From: a virus
Direction: 5' to 3' (one strand)
Length of the DNA stretch: 26,856 bases
IMG/VR virus record: IMGVR_UViG_3300009537_002866
Span: 1 to 26,856 of that record
Positions within the stretch are counted from its first letter, which is position 1; every line of letters begins with the position of its first letter. Of this stretch, positions 14,578-23,182 are shown piece after piece. Under the pieces are notes generated by a model. That model saw only the letters and a list, made by a program, of their open reading frames with translations. It had not been told where the DNA came from and searched no databases. The position numbers and the translations under genes are program-made.

Positions 14578-14914
14578 CACCGCTATCCTCAGAATCCGCC
14601 AATTGATGCAATTCAACCAAATCAGATTTTAGCCACTTGCCAGTGGCCCCCGAACCGCCGCCCTCGGTCAATTCAAACCCGCGATCAGCAGCAAAATCCT
14701 CAAGATCTTTCACCGTCCATTTGCCATAATCAACAGACGTGTTCATTGGTTCAGGATCATCGGCAACGAGCCATTCCGCTCGCAAATTCTCGACCAGAAA
14801 TGCGGCCAGACCAAACAGCGCCGGGTCATCATGCTCATATTCGCCCGGATGAATAACACGTTCTCTGCTGTTTGCGCCGCAATAACCCGCCTGAAAAACA
14901 CGTAATGTCGCCAT
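14570..14914 (-). CDS. Head-region protein with C-terminal SAP/HeH-like motif
   Basis: The 114-residue protein starts at ATG 14914, with AGGGG about 4 bases upstream; longer in-frame starts cross the intergenic hairpin and are rejected. Residues 1-50 form a small beta domain (TLRVFQAGYCG, then VIHPGEYEH, then AEWLV) that resembles small post-capsid proteins in many phages. Residues 65-105 follow a SAP/HeH pattern: W-T-V-K-D-L-E-D-F-A-A-D-R-G-F, a Gly-rich turn, then W-L-K-S-D-L-V-E-L. Such motifs contact nucleic acid in other proteins. It is probably a head-completion factor. Confidence 0.65.
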   Translation of the reverse strand: MATLRVFQAGYCGANSRERVIHPGEYEHDDPALFGLAAFLVENLRAEWLVADDPEPMNTSVDYGKWTVKDLEDFAADRGFELTEGGGSGATGKWLKSDLVELHQLADSEDSGDA

Positions 14915-14932
14915 GATGCCCCTTTTATCTGA

Positions 14933-14955
14933 GGGAGTCGCCTGGGGCAACTCCC
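14933..14955 (-). other. Stem-loop between capsid genes and connector genes
   Basis: A 10-bp stem (14933-14942 with 14946-14955, one C-A mismatch, three-base loop) lies in the 62-base gap after the decoration gene. On the transcribed (minus) strand no U-run follows it, so it is not a full intrinsic terminator. It could reduce read-through or protect the 3' end of an abundant capsid transcript. Confidence 0.45.
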
Positions 14956-14976
14956 CATCAAACTCAGCGTTGGTGA

Positions 14977-15393
14977 TTATGCAAACGTGATGGCGGCGCT
15001 GGTCACAATCGTGCCGCCCGGCAAACACAAGTTAAGATACCAGGTGCCTGAGCCGGAGTCGGTAAAGACCAGATCAATGTCACCATCCACTTCCGAGATT
15101 AAAAGCCCGGCCACGTCAGCCGTCCATTCAATCATCAGACCGTCAGTGCCAATGGCAACCCCGCCGTCAGTTGCCGTTGCCAGCGCTTGCCCGGCGGCAT
15201 CACTGCTCACATAAAACGGAATATGAGCCGCAAAGTCAATATCATCACCGTTGCCCTTTTCCAGTTGGATTGTGACAGCGACGGTTGTGCCCGCATCAGC
15301 GCCAACCGCAATGGTTGCCCCGCCAACGATGTCCACAAGATCAGCGATGCTCGCTACATCTTGCCTGAGTGTGTTCTCACCTTGCCTTGCCAT
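14977..15393 (-). CDS. Putative capsid decoration protein
   Basis: The 138-residue acidic, beta-rich protein is rich in Gly, Ala, Thr, Val and Asp and has almost no Lys after the N-terminus. It contains an S-S-D-A-A-G-Q-A-L segment and an F-T-D-S-G-S-G-T-W-Y-L-N-L strand pair typical of small beta-sandwich surface proteins. ATG 15393 has GAGGTG 7 bases upstream. It follows the protease-capsid gene with a 40-base gap and precedes an intergenic stem-loop, the usual place of head decoration or stabilising proteins. No family is recognised. Confidence 0.6.
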   Translation of the reverse strand: MARQGENTLRQDVASIADLVDIVGGATIAVGADAGTTVAVTIQLEKGNGDDIDFAAHIPFYVSSDAAGQALATATDGGVAIGTDGLMIEWTADVAGLLISEVDGDIDLVFTDSGSGTWYLNLCLPGGTIVTSAAITFA

Positions 15394-15433
15394 GTCATGT
15401 CACCTCACACTATAGAAACAAAGTCAGCGCGCG

Positions 15434-17566
15434 CTACACGCCAACATTGTAACTGGCGGCGCTGGCATCAGTGCTGAATTTCTGGAAACCGAGTCGCATG
15501 GACGCCACTACCGTCCAAGCCCCAGACTCAATGTTTTTCTGGGTCTCAATGGTGACGCGCCGTTTCCAGCCCAAAGTCCAGTAACGTGGCACAACACACA
15601 GGACGCGCCCGGTAGTGCCGCCCGCCGCAGGAATTAGCCCGTCAGCCGCCCGACCTAATGCCATCTGGCCCGACACATGATAAGGCACGCGCCAGATAAA
15701 TGGGATTTCACCATTGATGATAGTCGCCAGCCCTACATCCGATGTTTTCACCGCCGGGATTTGGAGCGCCTTCATCTCAGTCTGGACATCGGACACAAAC
15801 AACAGTTGCCCGCGATTGTTTTGCAGATTAGTCGCCAGCAAGCCAATCGTGCTTAAGAAGTCGGTGTCAGTCAATGACCCAGCCGCACTGCGATTCTTGC
15901 CCGATGTCAACAGCGCATTTTTCAACGCGCCATCGCTCACTAGATAAACCGGCTGGCTGGTAGTCGTGCCCGGCGTGCCGTCAATCAGGTTGATATTGGT
16001 GTTGACAGTGATAACGGTATCCCCGTTGAGATAGACATACTCAACCATGTCCGCCGCGCTCAATTCGAGCGATTGACGAGTATGGGGCAATATCGGCACA
16101 ATCGAATCCTCAACCAGGTTCTCATTGAGGATAATTTTGCTTTTGGCCGTGCCCGGTGTCAGAGTCGCATTGCCCGTACCAGCAACCGATGGGATATTGT
16201 CAATGGTTGGTCGCCCTACTGCGTCAACATCATGACTCACCTGGGCTTTATACCAGGTCGGGTCAGCGCCTTCAGTGGGCACAACGACTGACTCGTGGCC
16301 TTGCGGCACTTCCATTACCAGCATACCGCCAGCAATGAGCCGCTCCATGATGTTCGCATGACGAACCTTACCCCAGAGCATGGATGAATAGAAAACCCCA
16401 ACCCATTCATCGCCCTGTCCGGCCACCGTTGAGCCCATCAATTCATCTGCACGGGTTTCGCCACTGCCAAGCGGCAAGCGCGACCTGACAGCATTACGGT
16501 CAACACGCGTATCGAGTCCATCATTGCCGGAATCAATCGCGTCAACGGCCTTGTGAGCCATTGCCCGAATATAGTCCTCAGAAACACTTGGTTTGGGCAT
16601 GGATTGGAGAATCTCATAACCAAACAGCATATCTTCATGCGACAAATGCGCATAGCGCAAATCATTCACGCCACTGATCTGCGGACTTCTTGGAGCGGGG
16701 CGAGGTTCAGGAGTCAGTTCAGGCGGCGCGCCTTGCAACGCCACAAAGTCAGCACGCAATTGGTCAAATTCGGCACGCAAGGCCGAGTCATCAACCACTG
16801 GCGACGCAGGAGTAGGGATTGGTTCAGGCTGGGGCACGACTGGAGTCATGCGCGCAGCGATTAAATCAGCCAGTGCATCAAGATCGATGGCTGGCGGTGT
16901 CTCTTGATCTTGGGGAGTAACGTCATTAGGCATTTCAGTTTCCTCATACTGACCATCACCGGCAATTAATAAATCACCAGCAATGGCGCGCTCAACAGAT
17001 ATATCAGACGCATCAGCGTCCTGTTGCAGGTTTTGTCTGTGGCTTTCGGGTGCATCCCGCCCCGACTGGTCAGCCGCCCGTGTCATGATAACTTTGGGCA
17101 TACGCGATTCACTCGCGTATTTTGTAAGTGAGATCTCGAAAAGAGTCCAATTTACGAAACGATTATCATCATCAAACTCAGCCGCGTAACCGCCTGTGCC
17201 CGATGATGTCGCCAGCTCTTTTTTTACAACCTCATTAGCTATACGATAAAAGAAAACTGAGCTACGGTCAAGGTGTCCTTTGAATCTGATGCCAATTTCA
17301 TCAAACCAAACCTCATCTACTGAGCCAACAATCGCCTTTTTAATCACACCGTCCCGTGTGTGTTCGTAATGCAACGGCCAGGGCGCAAAGTCCAGGCCCA
17401 TTTCAGGCGGTTTGGCCCGGTCAAACCATGTGCCGTAACTGTCCACATGGTCAGGATCACCCCAAATAGCCACATACCCCTCAATCACGCCCAAAGCATC
17501 ATCAAGGGACAGATCCCCTCTGACAATGTTTACAAAAGGAGATTCATTCGTCTGTGTAACTGTCAT
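15434..17566 (-). CDS. Prohead protease (S78-like) fused to HK97-fold major capsid protein
   Basis: The 710-residue polyprotein starts at ATG 17566, with GAGGAG 7-8 bases upstream; earlier in-frame starts lie further inside the portal gene. Residues 25-160 match the HK97 prohead protease layout: E-G-Y-V-A-I-W-G-D, then P-L-H-Y-E-H (H66 or H69 as the catalytic His), a G-I-R-F-K-G-H-L-D strand, T-S-S-G-T-G-G (candidate Ser 121/122) and F-E-I-S-L-T (E144). Residues 165-300 are a Pro/Glu-rich linker with a coiled-coil stretch near 258-278, consistent with a scaffolding/delta region. Residues 300-710 look like the capsid subunit, with an N-terminal region DLRYAHLSHEDM and a beta-rich C-terminus ending W-T-V-V-A-S-M-R-L-G-F. 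Self-cleavage between 160 and 300 would release mature capsid protein. Confidence 0.85.
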   Translation of the reverse strand: MTVTQTNESPFVNIVRGDLSLDDALGVIEGYVAIWGDPDHVDSYGTWFDRAKPPEMGLDFAPWPLHYEHTRDGVIKKAIVGSVDEVWFDEIGIRFKGHLDRSSVFFYRIANEVVKKELATSSGTGGYAAEFDDDNRFVNWTLFEISLTKYASESRMPKVIMTRAADQSGRDAPESHRQNLQQDADASDISVERAIAGDLLIAGDGQYEETEMPNDVTPQDQETPPAIDLDALADLIAARMTPVVPQPEPIPTPASPVVDDSALRAEFDQLRADFVALQGAPPELTPEPRPAPRSPQISGVNDLRYAHLSHEDMLFGYEILQSMPKPSVSEDYIRAMAHKAVDAIDSGNDGLDTRVDRNAVRSRLPLGSGETRADELMGSTVAGQGDEWVGVFYSSMLWGKVRHANIMERLIAGGMLVMEVPQGHESVVVPTEGADPTWYKAQVSHDVDAVGRPTIDNIPSVAGTGNATLTPGTAKSKIILNENLVEDSIVPILPHTRQSLELSAADMVEYVYLNGDTVITVNTNINLIDGTPGTTTSQPVYLVSDGALKNALLTSGKNRSAAGSLTDTDFLSTIGLLATNLQNNRGQLLFVSDVQTEMKALQIPAVKTSDVGLATIINGEIPFIWRVPYHVSGQMALGRAADGLIPAAGGTTGRVLCVVPRYWTLGWKRRVTIETQKNIESGAWTVVASMRLGFQKFSTDASAASYNVGV

Positions 17567-20500
17567 CGTCAGACTCCTCAACATGATAATGCATTTCATC
17601 GGCCACATCATGACGCGGGCCGATTATTTTTGGAAAGCGACCTCGCGTTATTGGCTCATCCGTGTTTTCAAGTTTGCACTTACAATGAATGCCGAAACAA
17701 TTCAAATCAGGCGATTGTGGCTCAATGCCCGACTCGCGCCATTTGCTGGCCCGATAAACCCTCCCGTTAAGTTTCTTGCAATCAGGGCAATGCTCCGTGT
17801 TCCCAACCCGCCATATTTTTTTCTTATCGCCAGCCGCCGCCAGTTGCCCTTTGGTGCGAATGCGATCATAACGAGCAATCCAGCCATCAGCCCGACTCAA
17901 CACGGATTTGAGCTTGCCGCCATCAGCTTTGGTCATGCCCTCAAGGTCAGTCGCCACCTTGAGTAAGTTACGAATTTCATTATTGATTTCAGTCGCCAAC
18001 TCAGCCAACTCAGCCGGGGTTAATTCATGTTCACTGACACCCTCTCGCCTTGCCCCCTCAACCCAAGCGTTGCGGTAGTTGCGTGAAATTGCCGATTGGC
18101 CCGCATCAATAAACTGAAACATATCAAACTCATTCGCCCAAAAACCCCGGAAAAGATTTCTGATAGCGCGCTTATAGGTCGCTTTCGTTCTGATCTCATC
18201 CCCCCCATCAAACGTGCTGATCGCTTGCAACATGGGCAAAATTGACTCGGTGGCAATCGGCTTGCCGTCCTCGAATGCGACCAATTCAACCTCACCACGC
18301 AACATGCTATCCGCATAGCCAAATACCGACTCAATGGGGGCCTCAGTGGACAATGCCCATATGATGAAATCAGCCACCGCTGACCCTGCCAACACATCAG
18401 GCTTAAATGCATCATTCCCTTTACGCTCAGTGACTAACCGCCAATTGCGCAATTCCTTTACGGCTTCACTGCTTACCCCACGCAATGGCCAGGTCGTTTG
18501 TGATTTTTTGCCAATAGCCAGGCTTACATTCGTCAACACCAACGGATATTTTTGTGATGTGTCGGCATTTAAATCTTCATCGCTGATAGGTGGATTAGCA
18601 CGGCATAACAACACGCCGAACGGGGGCACGCCATCACCTTTGATGTTATAGCCCTCAGCCTCAAGCCGGATGGATTCGGCGAAACGTCGGGTCAAATCAG
18701 ACTCGGTAATTTTAAGATACACCGACTCCCCCTGGATGACGTAGCCATCTGTCCAAGCATTAATTTTGCTGGCTTTACTGATGTCCAGATTGCGCATCAG
18801 TTGCGCCACATCGCCCGGGTGCCAGTCCTCAATACGCAAGAAATCAATACGCCATTCCGAATCACCAAGCCAGACCACATCAGGCCGATCAGACAACAAC
18901 CGGGATAAGTTGCGCCGTGCGTAGCGCACAAATTGGTTATTAGCCAAATCAACCCCTAATGACAATGGCATACCCGCCCGCTTGGCACTCATCTCTGATG
19001 GCTGTTCGGTAAATGCACCATCCTCAAGGTCAAGCTGCGGCTCATCCTGACCACCAAGCCACAGACCGCCAATCTCATAATGGTCAGGACGGCTGATTGC
19101 TAATCCTTGCCCCTTAACCGTCACTGGCTGATTAAACTCAGGCACACTTGCCCCCTTTTGTGCGTAGGCCAAGGTCACATGCGGTCGCCAATTGTCAGGG
19201 TCACTTGTGTCAGATACCGTTGCTCCGGCTTGAACACACAAGTCATGAATCGAGCGCTGGAAATCGCGCAAACGCTGGTCGGCCTCGACATCTAATTTGA
19301 TAACCAGTGTCTCATTATCAAAAACGCTCAATGCTCCGATTTGAAGGGCGAAAGGCTCAATCATAGCCGGCAACATCGCCATGACCGCCCGGGCCTGTTC
19401 TGTGTCCATGATGGGGCAGTGGGTAAGGGTAAGGTGTAAATCATGCGGGTCAACCCATCGCACTACCTTAACCTCATCCACCATCAGGTTTCTGACCAAA
19501 CTTTGAATAGCCATAAGTAGCGGCTCATAGCTTAAGTCAAACAGGATATAAGCGCTGGCCTCACCAGTGCTGTTGGCGCGCAGGTCAAACCGCACCGGCA
19601 ACTCTTGAACGGATATTGCCTCATCCTCATCACCCTCTCCAGCCGGGACAACGAGCGGGTTTTCAACCACTGGTGCAAGGGCGGGTTGCTCACTGACAAT
19701 AATGGTCTCATCCTCAGATTTAGGCTCAGGTTTAGGCGGATCAACATAGTCGCCTAATTTGGAAAGTGGCACATAATCAGCGCCCAACTTGAGGAAATCC
19801 CCCGCGTCAATCTTGTCAAAACCAATCATGAGCCGCGCTTGATTCAAGGTGGCTAATCCGTCATTCCACAGGTTGCGCGGTTGGGTTGAATTGCGGGCCG
19901 GCCATAACACATCATCCCCACGCGGCAATAATCCCATTAACTCACGCGATTCATCAGTGTCATACACCCCTGACTCGCTCAGGCTGTTGGCGGTATCGGC
20001 TTTATCTTTATTGACATCGGATAATAAATCAATCGCCGCTCGATTGACCGCCAGCGTGTAATGGCCATTTGGCACAAAATCAACCGATGCCCATTGGTCG
20101 GTTAACGCCCTGAGTATGCGCTTGGCGCTGGGGATAATCACCCGATCAACCGCTTGCCGCTGCTCGCTTTCAAGTGTGGATTGCGCGCTCAAAGCATCAG
20201 GCGCATTGCCAAGCCCCACCAGTACCGGATGAATGCGAAAAGCTGCGCAAATTCGCTGTGTGGTCTGGTCGTTTAATTCAGCCAATGCCAGATCGCCCAT
20301 CGACATTTGAATGGGAGTCCACTTTGCGCCGGGCGGCATGACTGCCGTGCGATGAGCGTTGCTTGAGCCTTTAAATGCCTTGCGCCACGTCTCACGAGCA
20401 TCTTGCAATTGTGCATCACTGGTTTCTTCAGTAAATGACAACATGCCATCAGGTCGAGCTGAATTAAAGAAAAAAGTAGCCGCATACTTAGCGATATTTA

Positions 20501-21113
20501 AATCAATATTGGCCTCACTGAAAGCGACCTCAAGCGGGGATAGCGGATCACCTAATCCACTCACATCAAACAGTGAAAAATACACCACCTCATCTAACCC
20601 AACTCGCCTATGTTGCGGGGTCATTAGCCAGTAACCTGTGATGTGGCCCATATGGTCGATCACATTTTCCACATGGTTGTTGTTGCGCCATTTTAATCCA
20701 GACGGAAATCCGGCCGCATTTGGCATTTTTTCGGCATAGGCTTGCCCCCAAATCAGTTGGGCACGCTCAACATCCTCAAGCAGTTGCGGCGCTGTCCTGA
20801 GAAAATGTCCGAAAGGATGTGGCTCAATCGCCTCTCCATTTTCATCCACAACCCGGATGGCCACTTCAGTGATAAGTTGGGCGCGATACTGGATGCAGGC
20901 ATACGCCGGAATCACGACTTTGAACACATCGTTCAACGAGGTGTCGCTTACCCCAGTGGCCCCAGCGATGAGTTGTCGCCATTCCGTTTCCAGAATCGAG
21001 CGATACTCATCGCGCGAATGCCAGTCGTCACCCTTGATATACACCTCGCGGGTCGCTAATTGTACAGGGCTGACGGTCTCAACCGGTGGCAACATCAGGT
21101 CAAATAAGCTCAT
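17544..21113 (-). CDS. Portal - 2H phosphoesterase - MuF-like minor head polyprotein
   Basis: The 1189-residue protein starts 4 bases after the terminase stop (TGAGACCATG). Residues 1-430 are an HK97-type portal (VIPAYACIQYRAQLI, GDPLSPLEVA, AAFRIHPVLVG, then QSTLESEQR). After an acidic linker (455-505), residues 519-690 are a canonical 2H phosphoesterase with H560-L-T562 and H645-V-T647. Residues 715-880 repeat the 2H layout, but the motif positions read R755-I-D757 and F832-G-V834, so they look inactive. The C-terminus (about 885-1150) is MuF-like, with a helical region and the cysteine cluster C1109-x2-C1112, C1139, C1144-x-C1146. 2H enzymes cleave or form 2',3'- or 2',5'-linked nucleotide bonds, and some phage members (the Acb1 type) destroy CBASS cyclic nucleotides. 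The domain calls are motif-based, and the substrate is unknown. Confidence 0.85.
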   Translation of the reverse strand: MSLFDLMLPPVETVSPVQLATREVYIKGDDWHSRDEYRSILETEWRQLIAGATGVSDTSLNDVFKVVIPAYACIQYRAQLITEVAIRVVDENGEAIEPHPFGHFLRTAPQLLEDVERAQLIWGQAYAEKMPNAAGFPSGLKWRNNNHVENVIDHMGHITGYWLMTPQHRRVGLDEVVYFSLFDVSGLGDPLSPLEVAFSEANIDLNIAKYAATFFFNSARPDGMLSFTEETSDAQLQDARETWRKAFKGSSNAHRTAVMPPGAKWTPIQMSMGDLALAELNDQTTQRICAAFRIHPVLVGLGNAPDALSAQSTLESEQRQAVDRVIIPSAKRILRALTDQWASVDFVPNGHYTLAVNRAAIDLLSDVNKDKADTANSLSESGVYDTDESRELMGLLPRGDDVLWPARNSTQPRNLWNDGLATLNQARLMIGFDKIDAGDFLKLGADYVPLSKLGDYVDPPKPEPKSEDETIIVSEQPALAPVVENPLVVPAGEGDEDEAISVQELPVRFDLRANSTGEASAYILFDLSYEPLLMAIQSLVRNLMVDEVKVVRWVDPHDLHLTLTHCPIMDTEQARAVMAMLPAMIEPFALQIGALSVFDNETLVIKLDVEADQRLRDFQRSIHDLCVQAGATVSDTSDPDNWRPHVTLAYAQKGASVPEFNQPVTVKGQGLAISRPDHYEIGGLWLGGQDEPQLDLEDGAFTEQPSEMSAKRAGMPLSLGVDLANNQFVRYARRNLSRLLSDRPDVVWLGDSEWRIDFLRIEDWHPGDVAQLMRNLDISKASKINAWTDGYVIQGESVYLKITESDLTRRFAESIRLEAEGYNIKGDGVPPFGVLLCRANPPISDEDLNADTSQKYPLVLTNVSLAIGKKSQTTWPLRGVSSEAVKELRNWRLVTERKGNDAFKPDVLAGSAVADFIIWALSTEAPIESVFGYADSMLRGEVELVAFEDGKPIATESILPMLQAISTFDGGDEIRTKATYKRAIRNLFRGFWANEFDMFQFIDAGQSAISRNYRNAWVEGARREGVSEHELTPAELAELATEINNEIRNLLKVATDLEGMTKADGGKLKSVLSRADGWIARYDRIRTKGQLAAAGDKKKIWRVGNTEHCPDCKKLNGRVYRASKWRESGIEPQSPDLNCFGIHCKCKLENTDEPITRGRFPKIIGPRHDVADEMHYHVEESDDDSYTDE

Positions 21114-21117
21114 GGTC

Positions 21118-22563
21118 TCACCATACCTCAGATTTGTAACCGCCTGGCTTGTCCACTTCCATTACCAAATAGCGCATGGCATCCATACCGTGATTGAAAG
21201 CATCGAGCGGCAACTCTTTGTCGTTACGCCCGTCCCGACCCTCAGCCCATATATAAGCCGGAAATTCCTCGGCCGTATTAATCGGCTTTTCCTTTTCACG
21301 CAATTCAGAGTCAAGCTCTACCAGTGAATCGCGCATATAATACAGGCGCGGCTTGCCATCGCCCGCAATTAACAACCTGTTTTGTACCGCCTCAATCCCT
21401 GTTCTGATGTCTTTCCTGGCGGCGGTCGTGTCTACGCCCATCTCGCGCATAGTGGCCCTGTCTTCAGCGTCATGGTCAGCCACCCGGATTTGGCAACGGC
21501 GATATTCAGACGACTCGCGCCATGCTGCCCGTTTATCATCGTCGCTCAACCCTGCCCATCGCGCCACGTTGTAACCCGTTTCAAGCCGTTGTATCTGGTC
21601 AGTATGGGCGCGTACCGTGCGCCGTGTCATATAAATTTCACGGTATAAAATCAAGCGCCCATCCGGGTCTTGAGCCCACCATTGCGCCACAAAGGGATTG
21701 GTATAGCCGTAATCATAAGCACAAAACACCGGCCACACTTCGGGGATGTCAAAACGATCAATGACATGTACCGACTCGTCAAAGTCATCATAGACCGCGC
21801 CCTCAGACTGTACCCACAAGCCATACCGCTTGCGTTGTTTACGGACACCCGTCAAATTATCTAGCACAGCCAGGTATTGCAACCCCCGCGGTGTCCATGT
21901 CCCGGCATCATGATTATACAACACCGGGTTATCCTCGTGTTTTCCATACAACATTCTCAATGTGCCACTATCAGCCCGGCGTTTCAACCAGTGCGATGGC
22001 GGCCCAGGGTTGGTGTCACTAACCATCTGCTGATAAGGCATGGCGTTATTTCTAAGTCGTGTGGTCAAATCTTCATAGCCTAAGATTTTCGCCTCGATCG
22101 CCTCTTGAAAGAAAATCATATCATATTCGCCGGACAGGATTCGATTCGAGTTATCCATGCCGCCCGGTATAATTGTGCTTCCGTTTGGGTAACGATAGGC
22201 TTGTCGATTGGAACGCTCAGGTTTATTGCTGCGCTTGGGATTAAGGATAGGGTGTTGCCGACCTAAGACGAAATCCTCAAATGTCTGCAAGCCGGTCTCG
22301 TTCAAACTCACACGAGTCTGGCGTACAATCAAGCCGCGAAAACCGGGATATTTTTCAGCCAGGTAATGCATCTTTTCTAACCATGCACGCGATTTGCCCG
22401 TTCCAGCCGGGCCGCTGATAATCACCTCAGGCTCTGTCGACTCCCATGCCACCAAATTGGAACCATAGGGGGTATAGGACGGCTTGATAGTTGCCCGAAA
22501 GTCAGGCGACACCAAGCCATCGGTGATGGCATCCGCAAACTGCGCAGCAAGCGACAAGGCCAT
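21118..22563 (-). CDS. terL: Terminase large subunit
   Basis: The 481-residue packaging motor starts in a one-base overlap with the previous stop (TAATG at 22561-22565). The ATPase half shows Walker A, G-P-A-G-T-G-K-S (51-58), an R-Q-T-R-V-S-L segment after it, and Walker B, Y-D-M-I-F-F-Q-E (147-154, with E154 catalytic). The nuclease half has the RNase H-like acidic set: A-Y-D-Y-G-Y (D284), V-A-D-H-D-A-E-D (D363/D365) and H-G-M-D-A-M-R-Y (D461). The length is normal for the family, and all key residues are present. A small terminase is not recognised beside it, so that partner must lie outside the window or be highly diverged. Fibre genes occupy the usual upstream place. Confidence 0.95.
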   Translation of the reverse strand: MALSLAAQFADAITDGLVSPDFRATIKPSYTPYGSNLVAWESTEPEVIISGPAGTGKSRAWLEKMHYLAEKYPGFRGLIVRQTRVSLNETGLQTFEDFVLGRQHPILNPKRSNKPERSNRQAYRYPNGSTIIPGGMDNSNRILSGEYDMIFFQEAIEAKILGYEDLTTRLRNNAMPYQQMVSDTNPGPPSHWLKRRADSGTLRMLYGKHEDNPVLYNHDAGTWTPRGLQYLAVLDNLTGVRKQRKRYGLWVQSEGAVYDDFDESVHVIDRFDIPEVWPVFCAYDYGYTNPFVAQWWAQDPDGRLILYREIYMTRRTVRAHTDQIQRLETGYNVARWAGLSDDDKRAAWRESSEYRRCQIRVADHDAEDRATMREMGVDTTAARKDIRTGIEAVQNRLLIAGDGKPRLYYMRDSLVELDSELREKEKPINTAEEFPAYIWAEGRDGRNDKELPLDAFNHGMDAMRYLVMEVDKPGGYKSEVW

Positions 22564-22853
22564 TAGTTATCTATGACCTCACATTCAAACTCGAATACCA
22601 ACTCCTGCCCATCACTCAGAGTCACTTTGTTTTCAATGCCATAGGTGTTGCCAGACGTGCCACCAGCGAACAAAGGAGTCGTCTTGCGCGTGGTGTCTGA
22701 TTGTGAGTCCAACGTCAACGGGGCAGCATCACCAGCAATTGCCTCAATGGTGAAATCGCTTGAGGTTATAGTCGCCGTGCCAATGTCTTTTGTCCAATTG
22801 ATAGGCTGTGCTCGGATTTCATCTACATGTTTTGTCATCTTGAATAATGCCAT
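22563..22853 (-). CDS. Putative fibre-tail adaptor-like small protein
   Basis: The 96-residue beta-rich protein has the pattern I associate with small phage fibre-tail adaptors: a W-T-K-D-I-G start, an I-T-S-S-D-F strand, then T-T-P-L-F-A-G-G-T-S-G-N-T-Y-G-I-E-N-K-V and a final V-F-E-F-E strand. It overlaps the upstream gene by one base and the terminase by one base. Its place downstream of the fibre genes supports a role joining fibres to the tail or head-proximal structure. The call is tentative. Confidence 0.55.
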   Translation of the reverse strand: MALFKMTKHVDEIRAQPINWTKDIGTATITSSDFTIEAIAGDAAPLTLDSQSDTTRKTTPLFAGGTSGNTYGIENKVTLSDGQELVFEFECEVIDN

Positions 22854-23179
22854 TATGTTGCCCTTTCGTCTGCCCTGCCGGACACGTTCGCAACTTCAGA
22901 CCGTCTCTCAACCGCTGCCTCATTAGTTCGCGCTGTTATGCTAGCGGTTGCGGTTCTGGTCTGGACATTGGCGACCATAGTCCGGTCTGCTACCTGGAAA
23001 ACATAACCAGCATAATCAGTCACCATAACCGGCGCGCCTGCCAGTATGCCAGGATACATATAAGCGGATTGCTGTCGGTCAGCTTGATCAATCGTACTGT
23101 CGGCAAGCGGATACAACCCGCCAAAAGGCAACCCTACAACCACCGCACCCGCTCGTTCGTTTCGCGTGTCCATTGCCAT
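22853..23179 (-). CDS. Conserved small phage protein (DTRNERA type)
   Basis: The 108-residue protein begins M-A-M-D-T-R-N-E-R-A, followed by L-P-F-G-G-L-Y-P and D-S-T-I-D-Q-A-D-R-Q-Q. I recognise this start as typical of a widespread, uncharacterised family next to fibre and terminase genes of environmental siphoviruses. It has no signal peptide. The C-terminal third (from about residue 73) is low-complexity and hydrophilic, rich in Ala, Thr, Arg and Val. ATG 23179 lies 3 bases after the fibre stop with only a weak AGG, so coupling is likely; ATG 23173 is an alternative start. Confidence 0.65.
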   Translation of the reverse strand: MAMDTRNERAGAVVVGLPFGGLYPLADSTIDQADRQQSAYMYPGILAGAPVMVTDYAGYVFQVADRTMVANVQTRTATASITARTNEAAVERRSEVANVSGRADERAT

Positions 23180-23182
23180 TGT

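Noticed and set aside
18474-18971. Reading the second 2H-like segment as a second active enzyme
   Set aside because: Both His-x-Thr positions are replaced (R-I-D and F-G-V), so catalysis by the standard 2H mechanism is not expected.
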